Positions 33,731 to 46,794 are shown, counted from the stretch's first letter. The stretch: 64,000 bases of DNA from Dasyornis broadbenti (GCA_013397935.1 VZRN01002232.1:1041457-1105456); one strand, 5' to 3'. A program made the numbers and translations. Notes: generated from the letters alone by a model not told the origin.

Positions 33731-36700
33731 GACTTAAGTCTTTTCTGCGAGAGCAAGCTATAAGAAAGCTGCATGCATGTCTCCCATCAGTGGTTTGGAC
33801 ATACATCCCCTAAACAGCCCACATGTCTCTGATTTTATTGCTGGATTGTTTATACCATCAAATGCTCATATTTGTCCCCATCACCAAGCCACAACAGAGA
33901 ATCACCTTTGCATGTCACAGCAACACCTGTCAAATGACCATGGGTGCCTCCCTAAGGTGATCGAAGGCAAACTGAGCACCTCTCTCTCATTCAGGCACTT
34001 TCCGGTCCACAGGAACCACTGCTCATACAAAGATTACCTGGGTCCAGCATGCAGTGGCTTGGCTGCAGTTTGTCAGATTGTCATTCTTCTTGACTATAGG
34101 ACACAGCCATGAAAACTGTGCTGAGAAGAAAACATTTTTAACATTTAATCACTTCCTGCCCAAGTATGAGGCCTTCAGGAAAGAAGACAATAGGGAATTA
34201 AATACCTGACCCCCAGGCTGGTGAATGGTTCTCTCTGCCCTAATAGTTTTGAATTCTTCACAAAGAATTTTGCAGAACTCAAATGTAAACATCAAATTAT
34301 TTGTTAATAAGTTTGTCATCACAAAGAAAATGACTGGAAAATACTCAAGGGAAGTGACTTCCCAGTTTGAATTAGACAACATCCTTGTCATTGGATGTTA
34401 GGGGTAGAGTAAGAGATAGTCAGAAAGAAGGTTTCAGAATGAGAGAATGTAGTTAGAATTTTAAAACCTATGCAGAGCTGTCTTACAGGGGAAGAACAAA
34501 GTGATCCCAACAGAAGACAGCTAGCCACTAATCCAGCTAGAGAAGAGAAAAAGAGTGGCATTCAGTATCTTTGTACAACAGGAACATAGCCAAGACTTTT
34601 TGAGTGTTTGTTAAAATATATAGATCTTAGTCTATTAGGTTTCTTTGTTCTGCATGCTTTGTCCCCTGATTATATATTCCATATCACTAGATTTTTTTCT
34701 CATCTGTAAACACCAAGGTCACCCTGAGGACAAGCATAGATGGTCTACAAGATGTAAATTTTCTTTGGCTAAAAGAATACTTGTGGCTGGGCCATGTGAT
34801 ACTGCCCTTTCTTTTTTTGTGGAAACTTTCAGATTAGAAAGCAATGGCCTTAAAAACTCACATAATACTCTGCAAAATAGTCCATCTGTTTATCAATCAT
34901 TCAATTCCCTCCACAGCCCACTGTGGTGATTATGAAAAGGACAGGAGTTCCTGGGGTGACCTTCAAGAAGGAGTTTCAAAATAAGTCTTTTCATAGAATG
35001 TTTGAAAGGAATCAGTATGTTTTTTCTAAAATGTTCTTCATTTATGATAAAATTTCTCTAAAAAGTTTCTGCTTCTTTATAATACATCCTCACAACTGTA
35101 TATGCACAAGTACATTTTGTACACTGCTACATGAGTGGGCTGACATTCCTAACACTATTAAATATGAATCTATGTATGTCTTTGGAAGTATGTCAAGGTC
35201 TGTATGATGAAAGGCAGATCCAAATCCACAAACTTTTTATACAAGGACAAGTTGAACAACTATGGTCAAATAAAATATAAAGAAAATATCACAGTTAGAA
35301 ATAATTTCTGAGAAATAAATCATGGAACTGGAAGAAAGTTTAAATGTTTCGGTTTTATTAACCAGCTCCATAAAATGGAATGTTTCAACACACTCCTAAA
35401 ACTGACCCTTCACAATGGGGGTAGAACGCACTGATTTACATATTTTGGATCTAGGTTGGCTTTATATTTCCAAATATGCTTTCCCAACCTCATATGATTC
35501 CCTCTTGTAAAATGTTATGCCAGTGGAAGCAAAAAGAAAAATAGATTATGAATCAGAATTCACATTTTGGACATTGAGTAACGGAGATTAAACTTATCTA
35601 GGCTCTTATCTAGTTACTGCCTTAAGAAATAGTGTTTCAAATGCCGTTCAAACTTTTTTTGGAGCTGTCTGCAAAAGTCAGGGCAAAGACTACAGCTTTT
35701 TAACTGCATGGGTAAACACAGGCTTTAGAATTTAGAAAGGATTGGTGTGAAACTAATCAGGCATCTGCAGATCTGATAACTTCAGATGCATTGACCGGGC
35801 TTTAGATGCCTTCTTGCACATTCCTTGCCAACAGACATCACAAACTTCCTTGCACAAAGCTACCAAATTGCTACATAATACCCAAAAGCTAGCATTTCTT
35901 ACTTGCTTTCTAATTTGGTAGACACTGAATGTAACCTTGATGAAGTTTAGAGTGCCAAATCCCTTCATTTAACACAGCTGAAGACAGTCACTAAGCTGTT
36001 CTTTAGCAGTAAGGAGGTAAAACTACTGTTATTTGTTCCTTAAGCATAAACACAGATCAAAAGGCAATGCAGAGATGTTTGCAAGTGTGTATGTGGGAGA
36101 AATAACATAATGTGTAAATACATTGAAATGTGTGAGACTCCCAGATTGGCCAAAGAAGATGAGAGAAAAGGCAAGAAGAATATACCAGATGTAACCACAG
36201 AAGTAGTGTGAAAATATAAGAGTACTTTTCAGCCAGAGGCTGGATTAGAGAGGTTTGGAGCTTTGAAGAATTTGTCTCCTCTTGGATTTCTTCTGTGCTT
36301 AGGGAAAGAGGACTTTGTACATTGTAAACGAGCAGGGTTGCACCAGAGATACCTGACTCAATTATCACTCCCCCTAATGAAAACAGTTCATGAAGCTCTG
36401 TACTTCGGTTACTGTTCTGTTCAAAAAACAGTAATAATACTGATGTTAACATGATGCTATGTTGATTCTTCATTCAGGAGAGAAAATACAAAAAATATCA
36501 TGTGGATGTACTAAAAACAATGGGGAAAAAACGGTGACTTTTTGCTACTCTACAAGTTTGACAACATATAAGGAGCATGCCTTCTGATTTTTAATTTTTT
36601 TGTAAATCTGAATTTCCACAGCATTTAAATCGCATTATATGAGGAAATTAAATTAAGCTTGTGATTTCAGCAAAAGACTGCTTGGATTTTCTCCTCACAC

Positions 36701-38869
36701 AGAAGTAAAATTTTTTGCTAATCTGTGAACCAATGTATCTGAGCTGAGCTCAGCTGTGGAAGCCTGACAACTGTAAAGAGTAGAAGGGATTTTCCAGTTG
36801 CTGGGGTGGTCTGCTACTGGTATTATTGATGATCACTGGATTGGAGTACATGTCTACCAAAGAAGATAGTGATGTATTGTTTGTATTTCTACAGAGAAAC
36901 ACTCTGCAGCTAACCCAGATCACAGGCGCCTGCGATAATAAACAAGATTTTATCAGCTTGAGGTAAGAGGCAATCTTCATGCTCACCACAGAAATTGCTG
37001 TCCTCTAGAGCTAGGACTTTATGCTTGGAAGAAGAAAAAAGCCATAAATTAACCTCTAAATGGAATATGTTCCTGCTCATAAAACTCTATATGTCAACAT
37101 AATTGTTCCACCTGTGAATAAATAATAAAGTAGTTTTTTAATAGTTATATATATAACTGCAATATAAAACCACAGAGTAGGCAGGGTTTGGAACTTGACA
37201 CTCTCTTGGCTGGACCTCAGCACAGCCTCAAACCTAAGCTTCTTGGAGACACTTTTAATACTCAAAGGCACTTTTTGTAACAATAGTTTCAGAAAACAAT
37301 AAAAGTAGAATGATTAGCATTCTGATGTAATACGTTACTACATACCCCCACAGTCCCAACCTTTCTTTTGACCATTAATTTCAGTAAATATTTTTTAAAA
37401 ACAAAACCATGCCTCTCACAATGGATTAACACATTTGTTGATAATGAGCTAAACCCACAAGTAGACTCCCATTGAACAAATGGTAACTACAGACACCCAA
37501 TATTGTTATTCTTCTTGTAATTTAAATGAGAATCTCAAGAGAAATTCAGCTGATTTCCAAGACTTGGATCTCGGAAATTCCATTGAACTAATAAGGTTTC
37601 TTAAAAGATGGTGCCAGGGAAAACATAAATCATATGTTTGACATCATTTTGTGCTGTAAAATGTACTTTAGAATCATTGAATAAATACTAGTGAAAAAGG
37701 ATGAGCTGCCAGGTAGCAATGGGTTACACAGTGCTGCACAAGGGCTGCCAGAAGCCAACACTTCTTGACATTATACAAGCAGAGGTAACAAGGTTGAAAT
37801 CTGGAAAAAAAACGAGAAAAAAAATCATGCCATGTACTTGAACTGCACTGTGGTTAGTAGAAACCCCTTTCTCATCACTAATTATGTTAGAGAGTTTAGC
37901 AAATATCTAGTCATAATATTAGAGTGAGTAAATTATTGATGTTGTAACAAGATAAAGAGAAAAAAATGTTTAACACCTGCTCCTAATAAATCTCTGGAAT
38001 GTCACATTCAAAGGACTGGTAGAACAGAATGACGTCTCTATTTTACTTTGCAAACAGAAGGTGGGGGGAAAAAAGCAACTCAGAGGGAAAAAATATACTT
38101 TAATTCTCATTATCATGTCTGCATGCTTGTGTTCAGACCACAGTTCCCAACAATTATATATTTCAGCTACATGTTTTCAGAACTTCATGAGATAAGGTCT
38201 CAGAATTTCAAGTTAAACAGCAAGAACATTGAAAAAGAGTTTTTCAGCAGGTCTCTGAATTATTGAAGTTCTGTGAATATCTGTTGCAAAACCTTGACTT
38301 AAAATGGAGGTAGGTGTTAGACTGATAGTTAGGGGCCTTCACTTAAGGGGCTTAACTCCTTTAGCATTATCTTATTTCTTGAATAAAGTTAATAAACTAT
38401 TGACAAATAAAATTAGATACCAAAGAAAGAGATTCATTGCACCTTACAGCTAATACCAGTAGCAAATGATAAATGTGGTATGTGTAATCTTCAACTTTAA
38501 GCAGGAAGTGTCTAAGCTAGGTATTTTAGCATTTAAAATACATTTATTGCCACAATTCCCCATGAAAGCAAAACATTAATGCCTGAGAGGCACCTGTGGC
38601 TTGTGGTTAATAGGCCTGATATTTTTGGTCAGATGTGTTTAAACTCATCAAAAATGAGGCAACTCTGGTCTGAAAGCTGTGACTCTGCTTCAGTGTTGGG
38701 GTGTATCTATTTTATGGACCTAGAAATAAAAAAATACTTAAAAATCACTCTTTCTTTAATAGCTTTGAATTGTATAGATTCAGTAAAGGAGCACAGACAG
38801 AGTTAGGCTAGAACCTTAGCTTCATCAAATGATGGCCAAGTATTATGGTGTGTGTTAGGAAGAGTATTA
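33731..38869. other. Non-coding stretch
   Basis: About 5 kb of AT-rich sequence. The longest frames (111 codons at 33777-34112 plus, 138 codons at 36057-36473 minus) match no family that I know. A 16-base AT palindrome lies at 37143-37158. No transposon is recognised. Confidence 0.4.
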
Positions 38870-39272
38870 GACCTGCACTGCCAGCAGGTCATGGGAGATA
38901 ATCCTGCCCCTCCAGTCAGGCCTGGTAAGGCCTCACCTGTGCTGTGTCCAGTTCTGGGCTCCTCAGCACAAGAGACATGGAGCACCTGGAGGAGGTCCCG
39001 TGGAGAATGGCAAAGATTATTAGAGCATCTCTTTAAGTAGAGTGAGAAACATGATTAGGACATTCCTCTCAAGAGCAAAGGGTGAGGGAGCTGTGTCTGT
39101 TCAGCCTCGAGAAGAGACAACTTCATCATGAGGAGACCCTATCAATGAACCCTCTGTACACAATCCAGTGCCATGTGCTCTAGGGTGACCCTGCTTGAGC
39201 AGGGAGGTTGGACCAGGTGATCCACTGTGCTCCCTTCCAGCCTCATCTATTCTGTGATTCAGTGATTCTGTG
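38870..39272 (+). mobile_element. CR1 LINE fragments (first part of a cluster)
   Basis: Plus-strand CR1 sequence. 38930-38975 matches the ORF2 region encoding 'RPHL.YCVQFWAPQ', with frameshifts. 39095-39145 resembles 'LEKRRLR', and 39165-39272 is a typical CR1 3' UTR (GTGACCCTGCTTGAGCAGGG, CCCTTCCAGCCTCATCTATT) ending in the terminal repeat CTGTGATTCAGTGATTCTGTG. The central part is eroded. It is a dead, truncated copy and probably more than one insertion. Confidence 0.85.
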
Positions 39273-39590
39273 TGAGTGACTGCACACTGGAGCAGATTGT
39301 CCAGAGACTGTATGGTGTCTCCCTCACTGGAGATATTCACAAGCTGTCTGGACACCGTCAGGTTAGGTTTAAAGCAGATATTAGGAAGAAATTTTTCACT
39401 GTGAGGATGGTGAGGCACTGGAACAGGTTGCCCGGGGATGCTGTGGGTGCCCAATCCCTGGAAGTGTTGAAGACCATGTTGGATGGGGCTTTAAGCAACC
39501 TGGTCTAGTAGTGCTCCTGCCAGTGGCATGGGGGGTTGATCTTCAAGGTCCCTTCCAAATCAAATCATTCCACGATTCTCAGATTCCAGA
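39273..39590 (+). mobile_element. CR1 LINE fragment (second part of a cluster)
   Basis: Immediately after the terminal repeat of the preceding copy, CR1 ORF2 sequence starts again on the same strand. A piece at about 39285-39352 (late ORF2) is followed at about 39355 by another, earlier ORF2 segment, then the ORF2 stop TAG at 39506-39508 and a short 3' UTR (CTCCTGCCAGTGGCATGGGG, AAGGTCCCTTCCAAATC) ending near ATTCCACGATTCTCAGATTC. The non-collinear order shows nested or serial insertions. Confidence 0.88.
39353..39508 (+). pseudogene. CR1 ORF2 C-terminal remnant
   Basis: The frame reads the conserved CR1 ORF2 end: RFKADIRKKFFTVRMVRHWN, then RLPGDAVGAQSLEVLKTMLD, and reaches a natural-looking TAG stop. 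Unlike the minus-strand copy at 15 kb, it keeps the Trp of HWNRLP. It is only about 50 codons long, without any catalytic domain, and so is a dead fragment. An open frame beginning at 39272 runs through two joined CR1 pieces and should not be read as one protein. Confidence 0.88.
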
Positions 39591-40715
39591 ATGACGTGCC
39601 CTTAGACACTTGAGACATGATGCAATGTAGCTGTTATTGACAAGAAACAAATCAGCAGAAGAGTGGGGCCAAGGATAGCTGAAGAGATGATAAGACAAGA
39701 AACTATTCTTCTCTAAACAAAATTTCTTGGCCAATATGAGATGTTTCTGCAAATAGATCATGTCAGAAAATAATTTGTCCATAACACTTGATATTATAAA
39801 GGTTTTCTGTAACTCTGGCTTGTGCAGATATCTAAGGAATTAAATTCGTTTCCCACAAGCAATCTGACTACATTATGATTCCCAGCACAATGGCCAGATA
39901 GATACAGCAAACAAAGAGTTAAAACAATGATTCAGATTTGTCCTGCCTCTCAAACAAAAAATTATTAAGAAACTGCTCCTGCAAAGGAGTAGCAAGAGAT
40001 TATGGGCCTTGCTTGCCTTTTCTCCTGTGATAATGACCATAGCAACTACAGTTTGGTGCACGTGAAACAGAGAGGGTTGCAAAGAGGGCTGCGAACAACC
40101 TTCCTCACATAAACCTTTTCTGGCGGGAATAGTCTAACCTGTAATACCTGGCAGAGAATCAAAAGCAAAATGACATTGAGTTAGCTTTTTCTTTAGCTTT
40201 GATTACTGACTTCTCAAGAACGACAAATTTTGAGAGAAATTATGGGTTTACTACAGTCTTGAGAAGATGCTGGTGCTGGGTTCATTTGTGTGGTAAATCA
40301 TGGGGAAGTGGTGCAGGTGGGGTTGGCGTTCAGGGTCCACTTCATCACCACACTCAGTTGAAGCTCAAAGGAAGAGACAGATATAATCTCTATTGCAGGC
40401 ACTGAGAATTCCCGCTTTTCAAAGTTTTTGGGTGAAGGTAACTTTGATAAACAGACCATACACTGTCAAGCAAAGGCTGTCTAACCCAAAAATTTTCTTC
40501 ACAGATTTTCCACATGAAAAATATTTGTTTGCTAAGGGATTTTTTATTGTAGAAAGATGGCAGCTGTTTCAAAAGTTTGCTCACTGCTATTGAAAATGCA
40601 GAATATCTTCTTTTCTGCACACCTGCATTCTGCTGGGGAGCTTTTTCTGGTGCTGACCAAGTGGGCGTAGCATAGTATCATGACTTGCAGAGGTAGTAGC
40701 TTGAAAGCTTTATGT
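39591..40715. other. Non-coding stretch
   Basis: Mixed sequence with short opposing open frames (up to 76 codons). No repeat or motif is recognised. Confidence 0.45.
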
Positions 40716-40762
40716 AGCCACATTAGCAATATTAGCCACATTAGCAATATTAACCACTTTAG
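40716..40762. repeat. 18-base tandem repeat, about 2.6 copies
   Basis: AGCCACATTAGCAATATT is repeated twice perfectly and followed by a partial third copy (AACCACTTTAG) with two changes. A small minisatellite-like slippage product. Confidence 0.95.
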
Positions 40763-43272
40763 TACCTTCGTCAGTAATGATTTTTCCCAGACAAGCTATT
40801 TTCTTTCTAACTTTATGCTACACTGCTTTCAGCCAGCAGGCTAACTCAGCAAGAGCTAAGTGAGGACAAATGGAGCACAAGACAGAGGCAGTGTCCTGTC
40901 CCTGCAACAGGCTTCAGTGCAGAGCAGGCACTGCCTAAGAAAATTGACTCCATCGCTTTCATCCATCCTATTTCATTACATTCCCATACAGCATTGTATT
41001 GAAATGAGGAGATACTATGAAAAAACCCTTTGTAGTCTTCCATTCGTTAATGCAAGTTGTGCACATTCATTCCCCAAGAAAGGAATCCAAGTTCAGCTAC
41101 TAGAAATCTAACTCTGATGGAAATAGCACATTAAATTCTCCAGGGCTAATGTATGTGTAAATAGAATGTAGTGCTTCCCGTAGCTGATACGTTTGGATTT
41201 AAACCAGAAGGTTAGGATTGCCTGGACACACAGTTCAAACACTCCAGGAAAAAAACACTCCAAGTCCCAAGACAAAACAGACAAGTATGGGTTTATGCTC
41301 CTGGTAGAAGTTTTTTTAAATTACCAGAATGTTATCAGTTAAATAACAGCAGCTGCCATAATGAAGATATGGTAGGAAATCTGTGTTTCTCAAAACTCAT
41401 GCTTTGGACAAAAATTGGGGTTATTAGGCCTCAATCCAGAACAAATAAATAAATAAATAAATAAATAAAGCCACCAAAAAAATACAGAGCCCAAATATAT
41501 ATTTATAGCTGAAAGGCCAATAAATAAGGAACAGTTTTTAAACCACTTATTCACACTGTTGAGATCTTACAGGAACTAGACTTAAATATATAAATAACCG
41601 TTAATAAATCTTTTCAAATGGTTTTGTTCTTAGGGCTGGATACTTATATATCTCTTTAATCTACAACTTGATTGATGTCTTTAGGTATTTTAGAAACAAA
41701 CATGACCATGGAAATGTATTTAAAATGTGGTTTACTGTGAATGGCCTCTGAAGTTGAGTGTATTAGCAGCTCCCTGAAATCTCTTCCATCTCCCTCTGAA
41801 CTGCAAGACCTTACTGCATCTCCCTGTGTTGCCAATAGAAATGTTAGCAGAATCAAACCCTTAACAAATCTATGTCAACATGGCAATAATAGATTCCAGT
41901 CCTGTACAGACTTGTGCATGTGCTTAATATCAAGCACATGAGTAACTCCAGGCTAGAACCTGAGCATACAAAAGAGCACAGTCCAATCCACTGAACTCCT
42001 GTGTATTCTTTGACAGGTATTCTTTTGCTTGTCACCTCCACTCCAGCCCTCAAAGCACAAGTCTCCCTTTTATTTGTTTCCTAAGCATAGATTTTTACCA
42101 TCATTTAGTGCTTTTAAGGTCTCAGAAGAAAAAAGATATCTAAACCCATTATAATATATTAGACAAATGCAAAAATTATCAAGAATTCAAGATTTTGTTA
42201 AAAGAAATTAATAAACATGTGCCCTGATCTTCTATGTTAAATATACAAGAAAGGCAACAATTAAAGTTAACAAAACCAAAGCAAAGCAATATAAACAAGC
42301 CATTTTCAGGTAACAAAATCCAGTAGAAATTCTGTGAACTTAAGGATGATTTTGGAAGACATCCTAAGTAGGGATAAAATCTCATTATGAATTGACCTTA
42401 CTCTTCTTTGGCATCTTTTGGCACGTGTCTCCAAGGTGTCTTAAGACAGGGTGATTGTATCCAACAATGATTTGTTGAGCACCTCAGGGTATGCTGGGAA
42501 TGGTTTTGTTCTTGACTTCCTGACTTCTTTGGGTTAGTTAGTAGTCTGTCAGGGTGTTTGGGGTTTCTTTCCCCATCTAGGAATAGAATGCTGCACTGAC
42601 TGAAGCCGGGGAAAATATTATGTCTTTAAATAGACAAAGTTTTCCCATGTTACAATACTACATGCAAAGAATTTTGAGCTATGTCTAAATGCAGAAATGC
42701 CAGACCTGAATTTAACTTTCAATGGATATCAGAAAAATACTTTTTAAGTAAAGTGTCTTGGCCTTTTGATTCCCAGCTGTAAAAAATATTTCTTACATTA
42801 TTTTTTATATATATTTTTAACATTATCTGCCGTATAATACCTATTATTTTACTGTTTCATGCTCTATAAACACTGTTTTCAGTCTTGTCTCTTCCTGCAG
42901 TAGTAGCTTGTTGTCAAAGTAAAAGTAAACTGTTTTACAACATCAAAGAATAAAGCTGGTCTGGATTAGATTGTCAGCATGTAAAAGCCAGCTGGCATGA
43001 ATGCTCACCTGTCTATAGTCACATGTAGCTCCTTCTCAATTAAAGTTTGGATATCAAGTTGTAAAATGCAATTGTTCCTAAGCAATTTATTTCAAGGTGA
43101 GAGACTCCTATTGCTTTATTTCAGATATTTACCAAGGACATAACATCAGTTTGACCACACGGGTACAATACCTGCGTTTATGGTCATCAGAAATGACAAT
43201 CAATCAATCCATCAATCACTCTTCTCAGTGTCAAGCAAAATAATTTGTGGTTTAAAAAGTGACTCTAAAACC
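40763..43272. other. Non-coding stretch
   Basis: AT-rich. It includes an (AAAT)n microsatellite at 41443-41469 and an imperfect ATCA run at 43197-43218. Only short open frames. Nothing else supportable is seen. Confidence 0.45.
41443..41469. repeat. (AAAT)n microsatellite
   Basis: Nearly seven uninterrupted copies of AAAT. Likely length-polymorphic. Confidence 0.95.
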
Positions 43273-43995
43273 TCATTCCCAAAGCTTAATTGTTTCAATA
43301 ATAAATCTCAATTTCCATAAAAATGAGGTTATCTTTGCAAATGTGTTTACAGCTGCCCATCTTAAAAATAACTGCTGTAGTAGGAAGTGTAAGCAGCTTT
43401 TAAAATAAGTAATACTTTCTCTGTCCTTTGTTTTCATGGCATGACCATAGGACTGAGGTCTAGCAGAAAAGCCCTGTACACATTCAGCTGGCCAGGAACA
43501 GGGCTCAGCAGCTCCCCAGATCTGCAAGCCATATCTGGCCATTTGGCAGGAGTGGCCAGGAGACGATAACTGACCAGCTGTCCCCAGATAAGGGACAGAC
43601 ATTTGCATCCCAGGACACAGGCTGGCTGATACTGGGTGAAACTGGGCAGTCTGAACTGCTGTAACCCATTTAGCCACATATGCAAATGATACATAAATCA
43701 CTGCAAACAATAACAAGCCTGGGGAAATCCAGGCACTGGAATAAAATAGACTTTTGCCACTCTTGTCTCTCACCTCCCCACCAGTTAACCCAGTGTGCTG
43801 GATGAGGCCTCTGCCAACCCAGCTCTGCTGGCATTTGCTCCCAACAATGTTTCTGCACTCCCCTGGGTCTCCACCTCCTCCCTCCTGCAGTAGATGCCAT
43901 TTAGCTCGGGTTGGTGCTGCAGAGGGGAGGCAGAGCCATCCCAGTCCTGACAGGGTAGGGCTGGTGTAGGTCTGGCCACCATTTGGGAACCCCAC
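43273..43995 (-). other. Longest open frame (240 codons), unproven
   Basis: The longest open frame in the window. It starts at an ATG at 43995 and lies in a GC-richer patch (43440-44560). The predicted product has one hydrophobic stretch at about residues 93-107 and is otherwise Gly/Pro/Ser-rich at the N-terminal side, with no catalytic motif, repeat or family that I recognise. A competing plus-strand frame (43754-43969) and two other minus-strand frames overlap it. By rough estimate a frame this long is uncommon but not impossible by chance where stop codons are depleted by GC. I cannot support a gene call. It could be chance, a lineage-specific ORF, or one exon of an unrecognised gene. Confidence 0.15.
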
Positions 43996-44854
43996 TGTTC
44001 TGTCTCCTTAGAAATCATCCCCAGACAAGGAGGGCTGAGGGGAGCACCTGCTACAGCAGATCTGAGCAGTCACCAGAGCCACACAGGGGGGAGCTCAAGA
44101 AGAGCAGCCATGCAGAGAACTTTCCAGCAAGAAGCCTGGCCCCTATAAGAGATGGGTCTGGGAAGGCCAGGGAGGTGGAAGAATATCTTGACAAAGTTAC
44201 ACAGCTTTATGTCCTTTCAAAGGGAAGAGCTGAGCCTAGCAGGATTTGTGGACAGCAACACACAACACCCACAATGCACAGGGCTGCCCTCAGCTAACCC
44301 AAGGGGCTGTAATTAGCTCATTTCTAAAACCCTCTGTGTCCAAGGGCTGCTCTGGGCAGCCTGGTGAAGGTGGCTGAGAGCTGCTGTGGGCACCCTGGCA
44401 AAGGTGGGTGCTGGTTCTGGCGTGGCAGAGTGCCAGGGGTGAGGAGCTGCTGCAGACAGATCCTGCATCCTGCGGTGGTACGGGGGCTTTGTGCAGGGAA
44501 CAGAGAGGCAGTGGTCCCCCGGCTTCATTGCCAAACACAGGTGGCAGTGAGAGCAGTAAGAAATACTTAAAAGTGTGCAGGAAGTGAGGAGTAACAAAGA
44601 CCTTAGTGCAAAATATTTCCTCTTTAGTACTTGCTCTTTCACATCCTTCTCCCATACCACTGCTTTCCATGGCAATTCAGGAATGGGTATCTGCTTTGCA
44701 CTAGAGGTAGATGTCTGATGGTAGGCAAGTATAATCATAGTCTTTTATTTCCATGACAATCCAACAATGAAAAGTTTCCCTGCTGCCTTCTCATGAAATA
44801 AAGCAGAGAGACAAAGAGAAGTGGTCAGGCAGAGAAGTGAAAGACCCTCTCTGG
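43996..44854. other. GC-richer non-coding stretch
   Basis: Higher GC than most of the window but with few CpGs, so not a CpG island. Overlapping frames on both strands (up to 141 codons, 44313-44738 minus) have no recognised family. Confidence 0.35.
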
Positions 44855-45070
44855 AGCCAGCGTCATTTAACAATGATTACTTTGCAGCTCCTTGCCCAGC
44901 AGAAATGAGATGGAGGTGCATTAGGGTAAGAAAGTGATTACACTGCCTCCCTTTCAAGCTCTAGACCGGTGCTGTGACTTGATACGGTTTTTATCAGAGA
45001 CTGCAATGCTGCATTACCAAGTAAGCAGTAAATTATGTCGAAATCAATTATACTACCCCAAGCAGAGATT
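44855..45070. promoter_or_regulatory. Candidate conserved enhancer block
   Basis: Complex, non-repetitive sequence with clustered developmental-factor-like motifs: a SOX-like AACAAT at 44869-44874, GATTAC at 44875-44880 and again near 44937, ATTACCAAG near 45013 and AATCAATTATAC near 45040. The texture resembles conserved non-coding elements. Conservation could not be tested, so this is a judgement from motifs only. Confidence 0.3.
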
Positions 45071-45464
45071 CTGAGTAGAAAATGAATGGGTCTGGGGGTG
45101 GAAGGAACAGACACTGCTTATGCATTTTGATTAGATAGCTTGCTATCATCCTCCACGAGAAAGGAACAGCCAGCAAGTCATGAGATCAGGAATATTAGGG
45201 TGACTTTATCACACATTATATTTTATGTATGTTTTACTGCAGCCTAAAAAAGGAGATCATGGACCTTACTAGGAGTTCTCTTGTATGATACAAGCTTTTA
45301 TGTTTTCAAGTACTTTAATCCAGCTTCAGGAAAAAAAATAATTATATGACCTATATGTATAGGCTGACAGAGAAGATATTCTCTATGAACTTTTACATCC
45401 AGAAAGTGTATGGATCAATAAATCTTTATTTTTAAAAGGCAGGGTGATCAAAAGAATAGATTTA

Positions 45465-45538
45465 TGGGGTTTTTTTTTGTTTGTTTTGTTTTGTTTTTTG
45501 TTTTGTTTTGGGGTTTTTTTGTTTTTTGGTTTTTTTTG
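45465..45538. repeat. 74-base tract of only G and T
   Basis: Every base from 45465 to 45538 on the plus strand is G or T, arranged mainly as T-runs separated by G (TTTTG/TTTTTTG units) with GGGG at two places. The minus strand is therefore CA-only (AAAAC-type). Low-complexity DNA. The open frame through it (Phe-rich) is an artefact. Confidence 0.95.
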
Positions 45539-46794
45539 CGGATTGTAATGGTGTTTGCATGGAGATGTTCAGACAAAATCCCTTCTGAAATTGTAATGGA
45601 TGAAAAGATTCTTATTACAGTAGATTACTACAAACAAAACCCAAAGCATTTACTGCCAGCCTGCTAAACAGAGCAGGAGGAAAATCACGCAGGCTGACAT
45701 TCAGAGTCTAGTTACAGGCCTGTAACACTGAAGTAAGGGCAGTTGAATTTCCAGAACTGGGGTAACTCCCAAAATGGTGAGAAATATTTCTGTCTTCTCT
45801 GAAAACTGTGAGCAGTGCTTGCATTTGATTACTGACATCTCTGTATTGAGAGAAAAATAATCACTGTCTTTGGGGTTGTGGGGATTTGTGCTGGGACTCT
45901 TCTGTCATGTAACAGGGCATCTGATCAGTTTTGCACACAGATTACCATTCAAGCAGACATGTTACCCTAAAAATCTAGCTCCCTTTAATTTCACTCCAGT
46001 ACCTTTGAAGTAATGTGAATATGATGAGATGCAATGAAGGCAGAATTTGCTTCCTTAGGTGGAAACATAAGACATCCCATTGGACCTGTGTTGGTACAAT
46101 GCTTCACCTTAAAAGCGTTTTCAGTCTTGGAGTTTCTGTACACTGCAGCAGTAAACTGTGGCTTCTGGTAACTCCCAGCAGGTTGATATGACTTTTCTCT
46201 CACAAAAATGTGTACTTCCCTGAGTCACTATTTTCTCTTCTTTTTCCATTTTTGCAGGAAAGAGAGCTAGAGAGAAGCCATTAGAGAGCAATTAACCCTT
46301 AGAAATGTTCAGGAGTCCATTGTCTCCTCTAATAGCCAGTCCTGGGAACAAATTCCACTCAGAAGTGAAACTGTATTCTCTAGACAGCTGAGACCTAAAA
46401 TGACCTAATTTGTATTATAATGAAAATAACTGTAATAGAAAGTAAAAAAAAAAACAAACTAAAACTGTTCTAGAAATTTTAGCAAATTTTCTGATATCCT
46501 GATACATACCTTCCCCATATTTGATTTATACTTCTCTTGCCTGCAAAGCCTTGTCCTATTAGAAAATAAAACCTTGTGAAACAATCACACCTGTTCAAAG
46601 TACCTCTGGAAACCTGCTTATTGAAGAAAACTGGATTTGATTTCATTCGATTTAAAACTTGATTTCTAGCAAAAAAACTCACTAACAGTTTCCTATAGCA
46701 AATTAGAGGCTTACTTTAATTTTTTCTGTGATGGGATGCAGCACGGATAATTTTCATAACTGAACCACTGTATTTGTGGATGACACCATTTTAA
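45539..46794. other. Non-coding stretch
   Basis: Mixed AT-rich sequence with short open frames only. No transposon or motif stands out. Confidence 0.45.

Noticed and set aside
39272..39508. 78-codon frame as one protein
   Set aside because: It joins two different CR1 fragments. Only the last 50 or so codons are a real ORF2 remnant.
45464..45667. Phe-rich plus-strand frame
   Set aside because: Driven by the G/T-only tract.
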